10,452 nucleotides of DNA, taken from positions 1 through 10,452 of the forward strand of contig SFOL01000063.1 in the NCBI GenBank assembly GCA_004552385.1. The letters are read 5' to 3'. Below are positions 1 to 8,494 of the stretch, piece after piece (position 1 is the first letter of the stretch; each line of letters opens with the position of its first letter). The DNA is from Bacteroidales bacterium (GTDB taxonomy: Bacteria > Bacteroidota > Bacteroidia > Bacteroidales > Marinilabiliaceae). The notes beneath the pieces were generated by a model. It did no database searches. It had not been told where the DNA came from and saw nothing but the letters and a program-made list of their open reading frames with translations. Made by a program: the position numbers and the translations under genes.

Positions 1-3000
1 GTTCCAGTAGAAGTCTTTCGTTACGCTAATCGGTACTTTATAATCAGGGTTGGTTATGTTGCGCTTCTGCACCTCTTGGTAGTTTCTGTCCACGTCCCAC
101 CTGTAGCTCAGCTGGGTCGGGGCGGTGTAGAATGTCACGTCTTTTATCAACCCGAAGTATTTGCTGTTTAGCCCGGTCTTTTTCAGGGGCTGGACGGTCT
201 TGACGCCCGCCGAGTAGTTGTAGCCCAACGAGCCGTTTATCTGTTTCGTCAGGTCATATTGGGTCTCGGGGGCAGTCCGCTCCGTGGTGCTTATGCTGTA
301 TGAGGCCGACAGGTTCGAGGGGGATACCAGTGTCACCTTCTTGCCCTTAGCCGGTTTCACTCTGACGTTCGTGAAGTTCAAGCTCTTTATGGTCTCCGTC
401 GTCTGTGAGATTTTCTTTATGCTGTCCTCCTCAGCCTTTGTCTTGGCTTGTGACAGCACTGTGCTCATTAAGACGTCTGAATCGTAGGGCGAATATTTCG
501 GCGTTGAGGTCGTTCTGCTGTATCCAGCGAAAACTGGCAGGCTGAGCCTTGATTCCGGCCCGAGAAACTTGCCCATCTCGAGGTTGGCCGACACGTCGAA
601 CTGGCGGTTCTCGCTCATGCTGCGCTCGGTCACGCTCTGGTCTATGCTGCCAAAGCCCACGCTCGAGTACTGGCCGGAGGCCTGTACGGTCCCAAGGTCG
701 GCCAACCTCACTGTCGCGCGGCCACGTGCCGCCCAGCCTCCCTCTTCGTTAAAGTCGGTCAGCCGCAGCTCGTTAAACCACACCTCAGCGTCCTTCGTCC
801 CGGCTCCGTGGGCGCGCACGCCCATCATCATCACGACAACATTGCCCGTGCTCGGGTTGCCTTTTATCCTGATGCGGTTATTGTTGTTGTCGGGGTCGGT
901 TATCGAGTACACGTTTTGCAGCGTGACGTCCGAGCCCGCTTTACGGCGGGCCTCGTTGCGTGCCAGTTTGCAGGCCGTGAGCGCGGATATCGGTATGTCA
1001 AGGTTGTTCGCCTCCGGCCACACTGCGTACCGGTCCGCCTCGTTGTTGCTGCTGTATGTGCCGTGAGGGGTCACGGTCAGCGGTATCTCATACTCGTAGT
1101 AGTTGTCCTCGTAGTCCGAGCCTATGCGTATGAATGCGCTTACTTGGTTGTCTTCCAGCGTGTAGCCTTCTGGGGCTTCTGCGTGTATGTACATTTGCAG
1201 GCGTCTGTAGTTTCTGAAGTCCATGTTCAGCCCTTTGTACACGGCGCGGGCGTCGCCGTTGGCCAGGTCTGTCACCTTCATTGAGTACGCTTGCTCGTTC
1301 AGCTGCCGAAGCTGGGGGTTCGACGGGTCTACCACACGATCCACGCCCGGGGGCAGCACGTAGCTCACAGGGCTGCGCCTGTCGTTCTCCTCAATGTTGA
1401 CCGTGGTGGTCGACATCGTCGTCGCTGCCGAGGTCTGGCCGCCGTCCTCCACCAGGCTCTCCGTGTATTTGCGCCACTCGCCCTTCACCAGTTCCAACGT
1501 GGCGAGTCTCACCACGCACGTGTCTTTGAAGCCGGTCATGAAGAGGCGGATGAACTGCATTGATGTCATGTCGCTCATGTCGCCCACGACCTTGTCCGGC
1601 TGAGAGATGGGTATCTTGAATTGATACCATTTTATTGTCTCTGTCTTGCCGTTCGCCAGTTTCGCGCTTGTCTCCATCTGGTCGGCTATGTAGTTCTTGC
1701 CCACTTGCATCTCAGACGGGCGCAACGACACGTGGTACTGGTAGTAGCTCTCGTTTTCGTTTAGAGTGTAGTCGTCGTTCAGGTCTTCGTTGTCAGGCTG
1801 CGAGGTGGCCGCCGTGGTGTAGCTCTCTGGCGAGTAGTCGCCGGGGCATGAGTTGCCCTCGGGGTTGTTGAACCTTTTGTACCTGTCCATTATAGACACC
1901 TGGTCGCGGTCAAAGTCCGAGCCGCGGTAGTAATGGTAGTCGTCGCCAGCGGGGTCGTTCACTATTGCGTTGTATGCCTCTTCTGTCAGCTCGCCGTTCA
2001 CGTATTTTGCCCTTATCATGTCCATGAATGGGTAGTCGGCTTTGTTGTAGAAGTATCGCTCGCGCTCCGAGTTCATTCCGTTAAGGCCCACGTCTTGAGC
2101 CAGCATGCTGGCGGGGTCTGTGTTGAAGCCCTTCACGAGGCTGTTCGACTTGGGTATGTATCCCCATGCTGTGCTGTCGCAGTCAAAAGTCTCGCCAGGC
2201 ACGGGCAGACCATTCTCGTATGACTTACGCGAGTCGGGCAAGACGTCCTCACTCACCGAGCCTATGTTGAAGTACAGGTCTCCTCCGCGATCCTCTGATT
2301 GACCGTAGATGAAAGGGTCCATCATCCAGAACTCGATGTACTCGATGTTCGCGCTCTCGAAGTCCGTGGTCTCCAGTTTGCGCTGTATGCCGCCCCAGTT
2401 GCTCTCCGGATTTTCCATGCGGCCGTCTTTGTCCAGCTCCGTGGTGAAGTTGTACGGGCCGCGCTCGTTAGGGTAATACGCCAGGTTGAGCATCGTTATG
2501 TTGGTGCTCTCGCCATAGGCGGCTTCGCGGTTGGGGTACAGCTCGCTCTCATAAACCTCGCGCACGTAGTGGTTGCTGCGCTGTTCCACGTCGTTGCGTA
2601 TGTGGCGCGGCGTGTTGGTCATGTTGCGCAGGAAGAGGGGGTCTATGCTATACCATGCCAGCCGGGCTCTGTCAAAGCCGGCCGACAGGCCGTTCGTCTC
2701 GTGCTTGTCCGGGGTCAGGGCGCCACTGCCTTGCGGGCGGCTCGCCATGTGCCAGCCGCTCCAGTTCTTTATGTCATACTTGATGCTCGAACCCTCAAAG
2801 TCGTCTATGTAGGCTGCGTTTATTGAGTTCGAATGGCCGGCTATCAGTTTCGCCACTTCGCCCTCGAATGACACCGAGCTCGGGGTCTTTGTCGAGACAA
2901 GCGGCAGGGCGTCTATCGCGCGAGTCAGGAATGGCAGATCGCGGGTGTAGTTCACGTTGAAGCCGAGCATCGTGTTGCTTATGCTCTCTTCACCATAGCC

Positions 3001-5352
3001 CACCTTGCTGGTTAGCGGACGCTCTTTCATGTGGATGAGGGTTCCGCCTATGTTGAAGTCTTTGTTTATCTCGTAGTTCAGGTGTGTGCCCACCATGGTC
3101 TGTGTCTGGGTCGATATGGCAGCCTCGTTCTCGTATGATATGTTTATGGCCGAGCCCGAGCTCATTATGCCCTGGTTCAATATCCTTACCCGGCCCAGTG
3201 AGTAGTCGACGGTGTAGTCCACATTCTCCGTTAATATCTGACCACCGGCGCTCACCACTACCGAGCCCTGCGCTATGTTATATGCGCCCAGGGATATGTC
3301 GCTTGAATTCTGGCTCTGGAATTGACCCTTTATCTTGAACTTGTTCTTCTTTGTCTGTTGCTTGGCGTAAACCTGTGTGCTGTCATACAGGGCCGTGAAG
3401 GCGTATTTCTCCGCCAATGCGGGCTGGCTTTTCAGTTTCTCGGCCAAATAGCTGCCAAACGGCTCTCGTTCGGGAAATATTATCAGGCCGCGCTTGGTGT
3501 TCACCGTCACGCCGTCCACAAAGTCGTATTTCCCATCCGGGGCCACTTGGCTATAGCTATTCAGGCGGTCGAGGTTTAATATCTGAAGATACGTGTCGCC
3601 GTTTAGTCCGCCATTGGCCGACTTCGTCCCCTCGTTAAAGTAGTTTATATAGCTGCTCGTGGAGTCGTTCATATACACAACCTCCACTTCGAACCCGTCA
3701 CTCTTCAGGTCATAACCGCCTATTGAGTACACGTTTTTCATCATGAGGTCCCAGCTCTTGTATTGAGGGCTTAGTGTCGTGCCTTTAAGCATCTTAAGGT
3801 AAAGGCACTGCGGCGCGTTAACGCCACTCGACGACAGCTCGCCCACTGTGTACGTCTGACCGCGATATGTGTATTGGTAGGCCACGGCAAGAACTTCGTT
3901 GTTGTTCAACGCCGTGTTCAGCGATATGTAGCCAAGGTGCTCGTTCAGCGTGTATTCCGACGGGCTGAGCATTCGGGCGTTCTCCACTTTCTCGTAGTCG
4001 CGGCCCACTTTCATGCCGCTTATCCCGCCCATTGTCGAGCTTGTGCTGTTCGGGTCGCGCGCGGCGGAGTAAGCGCCAGTCATGGCGGCGTACAGGTTGT
4101 TGGCGTCGTTGCTCGGCATCCCGCTCCTGCCGCTCCATTCGCCGCCGTTCTCTATGTTGTCGCCCGTCTCGCCAATGTCGGTGAGGGCCAGTATGTTGCG
4201 AGCGTCGGTGTAGTTGCCGCTCTTGTTTGTCACCCACACCTCTATCTTGCTTATCGTTATGCCGGAGTTGATGGTTGGCAACTTGCTCAGCGCCTTGTCA
4301 TACATCTCTTTGAACTGGTGCGAGAGGAAGAAGTGCTTGTTTTTCTCATACTGGGTCACGTCTATCTCGAACTCTTGCGCTGTGGCGCCATTTTGCACGG
4401 TCACCGAGTTGCTCTCTCCCTTCTTCTGTGAGAAGACCGATGACACCGTCAGCTTGCCGAACTTCATGTCCATCTTGAGGCCGAACAGGCTTTGGCTGCC
4501 CTGTATCAGAGTCCCCGGAAGCACCCAGTTGATGTTGCCCGCCTGGATGTCTTGTATTATGTCGTCCTCCTCTCCATTATACTCCAGCTTCACCTCGTTC
4601 TCAAAGGCAAAGGTGGCTTGGGTGTTATAGTTTATGCCCAGCTTCAGCTTCTCGCCTATTTGCGAGTTGAGGTTTATCTGCACGCTCTGGTCAAAGTCGA
4701 AACTTGTCGTAGCGCGCATCCTCTCTTGCAGGGTCGGGTTGTCTATTTTGTTATACTGCGCGCCTATGCTCACTTGTGCCTGGCCCTGCAACTTCATAGT
4801 TATGTTGTTGCTGCCGAATATGCTCTCGAACAGGTCGCTGTTTATTTTCCATTTGCTGTTGAGCAGGCTGTTCTTCTGCTGCTCTTCTCCTTTGGCCGTC
4901 GTGCCCCTGTCTTCGTTTCCCGCTTGCTTCTGCTTGCCCAGCCAATAGTTCATCATCGAGCGGCGCACGGCGTCGTTCTGATAGTCCTCAAGTGTCATGG
5001 AGTACGGCATCCTGACGTTCATGCCGCCAATTCTGCGGTAGATGGTCACGCTGCCGCTCGCCGGGTCATACTCGGCGCTATATTCAGCATTGTCCGGGTC
5101 CCTCAGGTCTATGGGGCTGCCGTTGCCGGCCTCGGGGGCTCCGCCGTTTGCCGGCGTGTCGCCCGGGTCGTTCATTTTATATGGCAAGCTGAGGCTGTCG
5201 GGGGGGGCGGCCTCCATATTGGCGAGTCTCTCGGCGCGCGCCTCTTCCAACAGGGCGCGGTTTATCGCTGGGCGCAGCAGGGGGCTGGCGGCTCCCGCCA
5301 GACCCAGTATGCCTGCCGCCATTATTGGTAAAGTGTGTAGTCTCTTTTTCAC
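1..5352 (-). CDS. sprA: SprA/Sov, type IX secretion outer-membrane translocon (5' 1784 codons, C-terminus beyond the left edge)
   Basis: SprA (Sov in Porphyromonas) is the giant outer-membrane beta-barrel through which the type IX secretion system exports folded proteins. In Flavobacterium it works with PorV and a plug protein. The frame is open from a GTG at 5352-5350 to the window edge, with no stop or frameshift. Family members run to about 2400-2500 residues, so roughly the last quarter is missing. Residues 1-22 form a signal peptide (KKR, then a hydrophobic stretch ending LAGAA), followed by a Pro/Gly/Asn-rich linker at about 45-80. SprA hallmarks follow: FDFDQSVQINLNSQIGEKLK and LKLGINYNTQATFAF near residues 210-240, AGNINWVLPGTLIQGSQSLFG near 270, WFNELRLTDF and GGWAARGRATVRLADLG from 1525, and NPDYKVPISVTKDFYW at the edge. 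An in-frame TAG lies five codons before the GTG. The only other nearby start is ATG codon 11, which would remove the basic n-region. The gene begins 23 bp after ruvA. Isoleucine is mostly ATA (20 of the first 26). Identity is very secure; the GTG start is likely. Confidence 0.96.
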   Translation of the reverse strand, partial: MKKRLHTLPIMAAGILGLAGAASPLLRPAINRALLEEARAERLANMEAAPPDSLSLPYKMNDPGDTPANGGAPEAGNGSPIDLRDPDNAEYSAEYDPASGSVTIYRRIGGMNVRMPYSMTLEDYQNDAVRRSMMNYWLGKQKQAGNEDRGTTAKGEEQQKNSLLNSKWKINSDLFESIFGSNNITMKLQGQAQVSIGAQYNKIDNPTLQERMRATTSFDFDQSVQINLNSQIGEKLKLGINYNTQATFAFENEVKLEYNGEEDDIIQDIQAGNINWVLPGTLIQGSQSLFGLKMDMKFGKLTVSSVFSQKKGESNSVTVQNGATAQEFEIDVTQYEKNKHFFLSHQFKEMYDKALSKLPTINSGITISKIEVWVTNKSGNYTDARNILALTDIGETGDNIENGGEWSGRSGMPSNDANNLYAAMTGAYSAARDPNSTSSTMGGISGMKVGRDYEKVENARMLSPSEYTLNEHLGYISLNTALNNNEVLAVAYQYTYRGQTYTVGELSSSGVNAPQCLYLKMLKGTTLSPQYKSWDLMMKNVYSIGGYDLKSDGFEVEVVYMNDSTSSYINYFNEGTKSANGGLNGDTYLQILNLDRLNSYSQVAPDGKYDFVDGVTVNTKRGLIIFPEREPFGSYLAEKLKSQPALAEKYAFTALYDSTQVYAKQQTKKNKFKIKGQFQSQNSSDISLGAYNIAQGSVVVSAGGQILTENVDYTVDYSLGRVRILNQGIMSSGSAINISYENEAAISTQTQTMVGTHLNYEINKDFNIGGTLIHMKERPLTSKVGYGEESISNTMLGFNVNYTRDLPFLTRAIDALPLVSTKTPSSVSFEGEVAKLIAGHSNSINAAYIDDFEGSSIKYDIKNWSGWHMASRPQGSGALTPDKHETNGLSAGFDRARLAWYSIDPLFLRNMTNTPRHIRNDVEQRSNHYVREVYESELYPNREAAYGESTNITMLNLAYYPNERGPYNFTTELDKDGRMENPESNWGGIQRKLETTDFESANIEYIEFWMMDPFIYGQSEDRGGDLYFNIGSVSEDVLPDSRKSYENGLPVPGETFDCDSTAWGYIPKSNSLVKGFNTDPASMLAQDVGLNGMNSERERYFYNKADYPFMDMIRAKYVNGELTEEAYNAIVNDPAGDDYHYYRGSDFDRDQVSIMDRYKRFNNPEGNSCPGDYSPESYTTAATSQPDNEDLNDDYTLNENESYYQYHVSLRPSEMQVGKNYIADQMETSAKLANGKTETIKWYQFKIPISQPDKVVGDMSDMTSMQFIRLFMTGFKDTCVVRLATLELVKGEWRKYTESLVEDGGQTSAATTMSTTTVNIEENDRRSPVSYVLPPGVDRVVDPSNPQLRQLNEQAYSMKVTDLANGDARAVYKGLNMDFRNYRRLQMYIHAEAPEGYTLEDNQVSAFIRIGSDYEDNYYEYEIPLTVTPHGTYSSNNEADRYAVWPEANNLDIPISALTACKLARNEARRKAGSDVTLQNVYSITDPDNNNNRIRIKGNPSTGNVVVMMMGVRAHGAGTKDAEVWFNELRLTDFNEEGGWAARGRATVRLADLGTVQASGQYSSVGFGSIDQSVTERSMSENRQFDVSANLEMGKFLGPESRLSLPVFAGYSRTTSTPKYSPYDSDVLMSTVLSQAKTKAEEDSIKKISQTTETIKSLNFTNVRVKPAKGKKVTLVSPSNLSASYSISTTERTAPETQYDLTKQINGSLGYNYSAGVKTVQPLKKTGLNSKYFGLIKDVTFYTAPTQLSYRWDVDRNYQEVQKRNITNPDYKVPISVTKDFYWN

Positions 5353-5359
5353 GCGTCTG

Positions 5360-5365
5360 CCTTTC
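5360..5365 (-). promoter_or_regulatory. Shine-Dalgarno-like GAAAGG supporting the GTG start of sprA
   Basis: On the minus strand GAAAGG ends 7 bases before the GTG at 5352. Many Bacteroidota genes lack a purine-rich ribosome site, so its presence here helps choose the GTG over the internal ATG at codon 11. It lies in the 23-bp gap between ruvA and sprA, so sprA could be translated independently of ruvA on the shared mRNA. Confidence 0.5.
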
Positions 5366-5375
5366 TATGGCTGGC

Positions 5376-5972
5376 TCACAGCATCTTGAAGGCCGCCTTT
5401 ACGACGCCTTCCACTTTCAGTTCGGGGTTATCTGACAATATCTTGTCCACCACTTTGGAGGCCTGCGCCTTGTTGTATCCCAGCACCTCGAGTGCCTGCA
5501 GCGACTCCTCTTTCGTGGTGGAGGTCGGGGCGGCTGAGGGCTGGCTCGCCGACGATGACACGCAAACGTCCAGTTTCCCTATCTTGTCTTTTAACTCCAC
5601 CACTATGCGCTCCGCCGTCTTCAGACCTATGCCTTTTACGCCTTTCAGAGCCTTGACGTCTCCGCTCATTATTACGCTTTTCAATTCGCCAGCGTTCATG
5701 GCGGACACCATAACCCGCGCCGTCGAGGCCCCCACGCCGCTAACCGACGTCAGCAGCCGGAAAACTTCGCGCTCGCTCGTTGTCTCAAATCCATACAGCT
5801 GATACGCGTCTTCCCTTATGGCTTCATGTATATATAGTTTGGCCTCGCTCTTCCCCTCCAACGCGCTATATGTGTTCAGAGATATGTTGGCCATGTAGCC
5901 CACGCCTCCACACTCTATCACCGCGTACGTCGGGTTGAGCTCTGCCAATGCGCCCCTGATGAACTCTATCAT
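5376..5972 (-). CDS. ruvA: RuvA, Holliday junction branch-migration subunit
   Basis: RuvA binds four-way DNA junctions as a tetramer and recruits the RuvB ATPase, which drives branch migration during recombinational repair. The 198-residue product has the normal length and all three domains. Residues 1-63 are the OB-fold (start MIEFIRGALAEL, with the conserved REDAYQLYGF at 53-62). Two helix-hairpin-helix motifs contact the junction: SVSGVGASTARV around 76-87 and GVKGIGLKTAERIVVELKDK at 111-130. A Ser/Ala/Thr-rich linker (about 138-154) leads to the small C-terminal domain III that contacts RuvB (EALEVLGY-like QALEVLGYNKAQA at 159-171). The ATG follows the TAA of thiL after a single base (TAACATG), which suggests translational coupling, and sprA follows 23 bp downstream. 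ruvA beside sprA is a familiar order in Bacteroidota. ruvB and ruvC are not in the window. Confidence 0.96.
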   Translation of the reverse strand: MIEFIRGALAELNPTYAVIECGGVGYMANISLNTYSALEGKSEAKLYIHEAIREDAYQLYGFETTSEREVFRLLTSVSGVGASTARVMVSAMNAGELKSVIMSGDVKALKGVKGIGLKTAERIVVELKDKIGKLDVCVSSSASQPSAAPTSTTKEESLQALEVLGYNKAQASKVVDKILSDNPELKVEGVVKAAFKML

Positions 5973-5973
5973 G

Positions 5974-7020
5974 TTATTTGTCTGATGTGTTTGATGAGAA
6001 GAAACGCCAACCTTGCGCCTGCAGTTCGGCCTCGTCTCCGCCCGTTGTTATCAGTCGGCGCCCTTTGTCTTTGTCGCAGACGTACCCTATCGCGTAAATC
6101 TCAGGTCCTGGCGTGCTTTGGAATTTCTGATAGTCCTCCTGCTTTATTGTGAAGAGGAGCTCATAGTCCTCGCCACCGTTCAGGGCGGCCACTATCGGGT
6201 TTATGCTCAGCTCTTCGCACATTTTGCGCGTCTGCTCGTGAATGGGTATCTTGTCCTCGTATATCCGGCATCCCTTGTCGCTCTGGGTGCAAATGTGCAT
6301 CAACTCGCTGCTCAGCCCGTCGCTAACGTCCATCATCGAGGTCGGCACCACGCCTATTTTCTCCAGGAAGTCCACAACGTCGGTCCTCGGCTCTGGTTTC
6401 AGTTGACGTTCCAGTATGTATTCGTAGCCTTTCAGCTCCGGCTGGCTCGTCTTGTCGCCGTGGAGCACTTTCTTCTCGCGCTCCAGAAGTTGCAGGCCCA
6501 TGTAGGCCGCGCCCAGGTTGCCCGACACGCATATTATGTCGTTCTCGTGAGCGCCGTCTCGGTAAGACAGCTTCCCGGTCCGCTGCTCGCCTATTGCGGT
6601 TATTGATATTGTCAGGCCGGTCAGAGACGAGGTTGTGTCGCCCCCGACGAGGTCCACCCCGTATCGGTCGCAGGCCGCGCGTATCCCGTCATACAGGTCG
6701 TCTATGGCTTTCAGCGTGAATTTGCCCGATACGCCTATTGACACCGTTATCTGTTGCGGGCGGGCGTTCATGGCGCACACGTCGCTCAGGTTCACGGCCA
6801 CAGCCTTGTAGCCCAGATGCTTGAGGGGGCAGTACGTCAAGTCGAAGTGTATGCCCTCCAGCAGCAAGTCGGTCGTCACCACCTTCAGGTTGTCAGCAGT
6901 CGTGTCTATCACTGCGCAGTCGTCGCCTATGCCTTTTTTTGTCGTAGGTTGTTTTATAGTTATCGTCTTGGCTATCCTCTTTATAAGGCCAAACTCTCCG
7001 AGGCTCTCTATGCTCTCCAT
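5974..7020 (-). CDS. thiL: ThiL, thiamine-monophosphate kinase
   Basis: ThiL phosphorylates thiamine monophosphate with ATP to thiamine pyrophosphate, the last step of cofactor synthesis, in the cytoplasm. The 348-residue product is of usual length for the family and carries the AIR-synthase/ThiL signatures in order: GIGDDCAV (30-37), DLLLEGIHF (51-59), KAVAVNLSDVCAM (72-84), LVGGDTT (124-130), MMDVSDGLSSEL (229-240) and NGGEDYELLFT (281-291). The Asp residues of GDD, of SDV and of the DVSDG motif are the magnesium/ATP-binding positions in this fold, and all are present. No other thiamine genes are visible. It sits between an M23 peptidase gene (76 bp upstream) and ruvA (1 bp downstream), so it is probably expressed as part of that block rather than by a thiamine riboswitch; I see no THI-box in the 76-bp spacer. 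The ATG at 7020-7018 is preceded by an A-rich stretch, as is common in this phylum. Confidence 0.95.
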   Translation of the reverse strand: MESIESLGEFGLIKRIAKTITIKQPTTKKGIGDDCAVIDTTADNLKVVTTDLLLEGIHFDLTYCPLKHLGYKAVAVNLSDVCAMNARPQQITVSIGVSGKFTLKAIDDLYDGIRAACDRYGVDLVGGDTTSSLTGLTISITAIGEQRTGKLSYRDGAHENDIICVSGNLGAAYMGLQLLEREKKVLHGDKTSQPELKGYEYILERQLKPEPRTDVVDFLEKIGVVPTSMMDVSDGLSSELMHICTQSDKGCRIYEDKIPIHEQTRKMCEELSINPIVAALNGGEDYELLFTIKQEDYQKFQSTPGPEIYAIGYVCDKDKGRRLITTGGDEAELQAQGWRFFSSNTSDK

Positions 7021-7096
7021 GTCGGTGCTCTTTTTTTGATGTTGGGTGTGGAAAACCGTTAATATGCGTCGTCTTTGTGGTATGTCTTCTCAACTG

Positions 7097-8353
7097 TCAT
7101 TTTGCCGCTATCAGAGAATCTAACGTCTGGCGCAGCTTGTCGCTCTCGTCCATGAAGTCTATTATCTCGTCGTTGTCTATCGGCTCTGCCGGGGGCATCT
7201 CGACCTTCAGAGGGTCGACTGGTTTGCCGTCGCGGTACATCCTGAAGTCCAGGTGCGGGCCTGTGGCGAGTCCTGTCGCGCCCACGTTGCCTATCACGTC
7301 GCCCTGCCTCACGTTCTGCCCGGTGCTCAGGCCTTTGGCAAAGTTGTTCAGATGCATGTATACTGTGGTGTATATGCTGTTATGCCTTATCTTGACGTAG
7401 TTGCCGCCACCTTTGCCGTCATACCCTTTCGCTATGACTTTCCCGTCGCCCAGAGCGACCACGGGTGTGCCCTTGGGCGCGGCGTAGTCCACCCCGTGGT
7501 GGGGTCTGCGTATCTTCAGCACCGGATGCATGCGCCCGTTGCTGAACCGGCTCGATATCCGGCTGAAGTGGAGGGGGGCTTTGAGGAATGCGCGACGCAG
7601 GCTGTTGCCCTGCAGGTCGTAATAGCCGGCTACGCTGTCCACCACGTGGCGGAACGCGTAGCTGCGGCCTCCGCCGTTAGACACGTAGATGGCGGACGTT
7701 ATGTCGCCCGTTCCGACCACTTTGTCGCCCGCCACAAGCTCGTCGTACACCACGCCGAACTGGTCGCCCTTCTCAAGACCGAAGAAGTCCACCGTCCACG
7801 CGAAGACGTCCGAGAGGTCGAGAGCGACCTGAGGGGCTATGTCTTGTTCGGCCAAGGCGTTCCACAAACTCGATTTTATCACGGCGCGCGCGGTTCGCCT
7901 CCGACGCGTCACTGCGGCTTCCTCTCTGACTACGTCCACGGAGTCGCCAATAAATGAGCATCTTACATAGCTCGTGGCCGATATCTCATACACGAAGTGG
8001 CGCAGCGAGCCCACTCCGTTTGTGTCTATGCTGTTAAAGAAGCAACACGTGTGGCCGGCCTTCATCTGTCGGAAGTCGTACACGCCCCGCGCGCTCTCGT
8101 ATGCCTTTATGGCCGTGGCGTACGGAAGACCCGCGCCTGTCAGCAGGTTCGATATCATCTGGCCGTTGCGCACGCACTGGCGTTCTACCACGAACGAGTC
8201 CGCGCATATCCCGTAGAGCAACTCGGGATGCGCCTCCGCCACGGTGTCCGTCGCCGGAGTGCTGTCCGCTCCGCCCCTACAACCGAAGCTCGCGGATGCT
8301 GCGGCAGTCACTACAACAACCGCAGTTATAGTTCTTTTCACTTTAGTGAACAT
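7097..8353 (-). CDS. M23 family murein endopeptidase, predicted lipoprotein, with a variant metal ligand
   Basis: This is a 418-residue LytM/MepM-type zinc endopeptidase, expected to cut peptidoglycan cross-bridges in the periplasm. A basic start and hydrophobic stretch (residues 5-22) lead to ASFGC with Cys25, a plausible lipobox, so the mature protein is probably lipid-anchored. Residues 40-260 form the N-terminal region found in Bacteroidota MepM-like proteins and probably help bind substrate. The M23 domain spans about 265-385: HHGVD at 285-289 supplies zinc ligands His285 and Asp289, YMH ends at His334, and GPHLDF at 366-371 holds the catalytic-type His367. The canonical motif is HxH. 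Here the second position is Asp369, which replaces the third zinc-binding His. Five further cysteines (50, 60, 103, 104, 132) lie in the N-terminal half. The gene is the first of the minus-strand block and is divergent from dprA across 141 bp. Family assignment is firm; activity is less certain because of the ligand change. Confidence 0.92.
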   Translation of the reverse strand: MFTKVKRTITAVVVVTAAASASFGCRGGADSTPATDTVAEAHPELLYGICADSFVVERQCVRNGQMISNLLTGAGLPYATAIKAYESARGVYDFRQMKAGHTCCFFNSIDTNGVGSLRHFVYEISATSYVRCSFIGDSVDVVREEAAVTRRRRTARAVIKSSLWNALAEQDIAPQVALDLSDVFAWTVDFFGLEKGDQFGVVYDELVAGDKVVGTGDITSAIYVSNGGGRSYAFRHVVDSVAGYYDLQGNSLRRAFLKAPLHFSRISSRFSNGRMHPVLKIRRPHHGVDYAAPKGTPVVALGDGKVIAKGYDGKGGGNYVKIRHNSIYTTVYMHLNNFAKGLSTGQNVRQGDVIGNVGATGLATGPHLDFRMYRDGKPVDPLKVEMPPAEPIDNDEIIDFMDESDKLRQTLDSLIAAK

Positions 8354-8397
8354 ATTCGCGAATTTAACCCTTTTCTATCATATATGCCTTTAGTTTG

Positions 8398-8405
8398 TAT
8401 CTTTG
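8398..8405 (+). promoter_or_regulatory. Bacteroidota -7 promoter element (TATCTTTG) ahead of dprA
   Basis: TATCTTTG is an exact match to the TAnnTTTG -7 consensus of the Bacteroidota primary sigma factor. The expected -33 TTTG is only approximated by the T-rich TTTTC at 8371-8375, slightly far upstream. Transcription from here would start near 8411 and leave a leader of about 85 nt before the dprA ATG. The rest of the 8354-8494 spacer holds no gene. The minus-strand operon must also start from this spacer, but I found no equally good box on that strand. Confidence 0.5.
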
Positions 8406-8494
8406 TGCGCTTTTTGCGCTGAGCCTTTCTCGCTCCCCATGGCTCCCCCTCTTCTGGCAAATTCATACTCCACGTAGAACAACCCATTCACCTG

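Noticed and set aside
4492..5331. Long plus-strand frame (279 codons) opposite the start of sprA, with others at 2299-2826 and 3874-4431
   Set aside because: They are antisense shadows of sprA, whose minus-strand frame is secure by family motifs from end to end. Low use of TTA, CTA and TCA codons in sprA leaves antisense frames open.
6924..6950. A7 run in thiL (ACA AAA AAA GGC) as a possible programmed frameshift site
   Set aside because: The thiL frame continues intact through all family motifs, the Lys-Lys-Gly sequence precedes the conserved GIGDD naturally, and no stimulatory structure or alternative product is evident.
7021..7096. Possible thiamine (THI-box) riboswitch ahead of thiL
   Set aside because: Only 76 bp separate the genes and none of the conserved TPP riboswitch core sequence is visible.
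8408..8420. GCGC-TTTTT-GCGC inverted repeat in the divergent spacer
   Set aside because: A 4-bp stem is too short to distinguish from chance and is not followed by a terminator-like tract.
8354..8494. Promoter for the minus-strand operon (TGAATTTG on the minus strand at 8465-8458)
   Set aside because: It misses the conserved A of TAnnTTTG and has no TTTG at a proper -33 distance, so it is too weak to list although a promoter must lie in or near this spacer.
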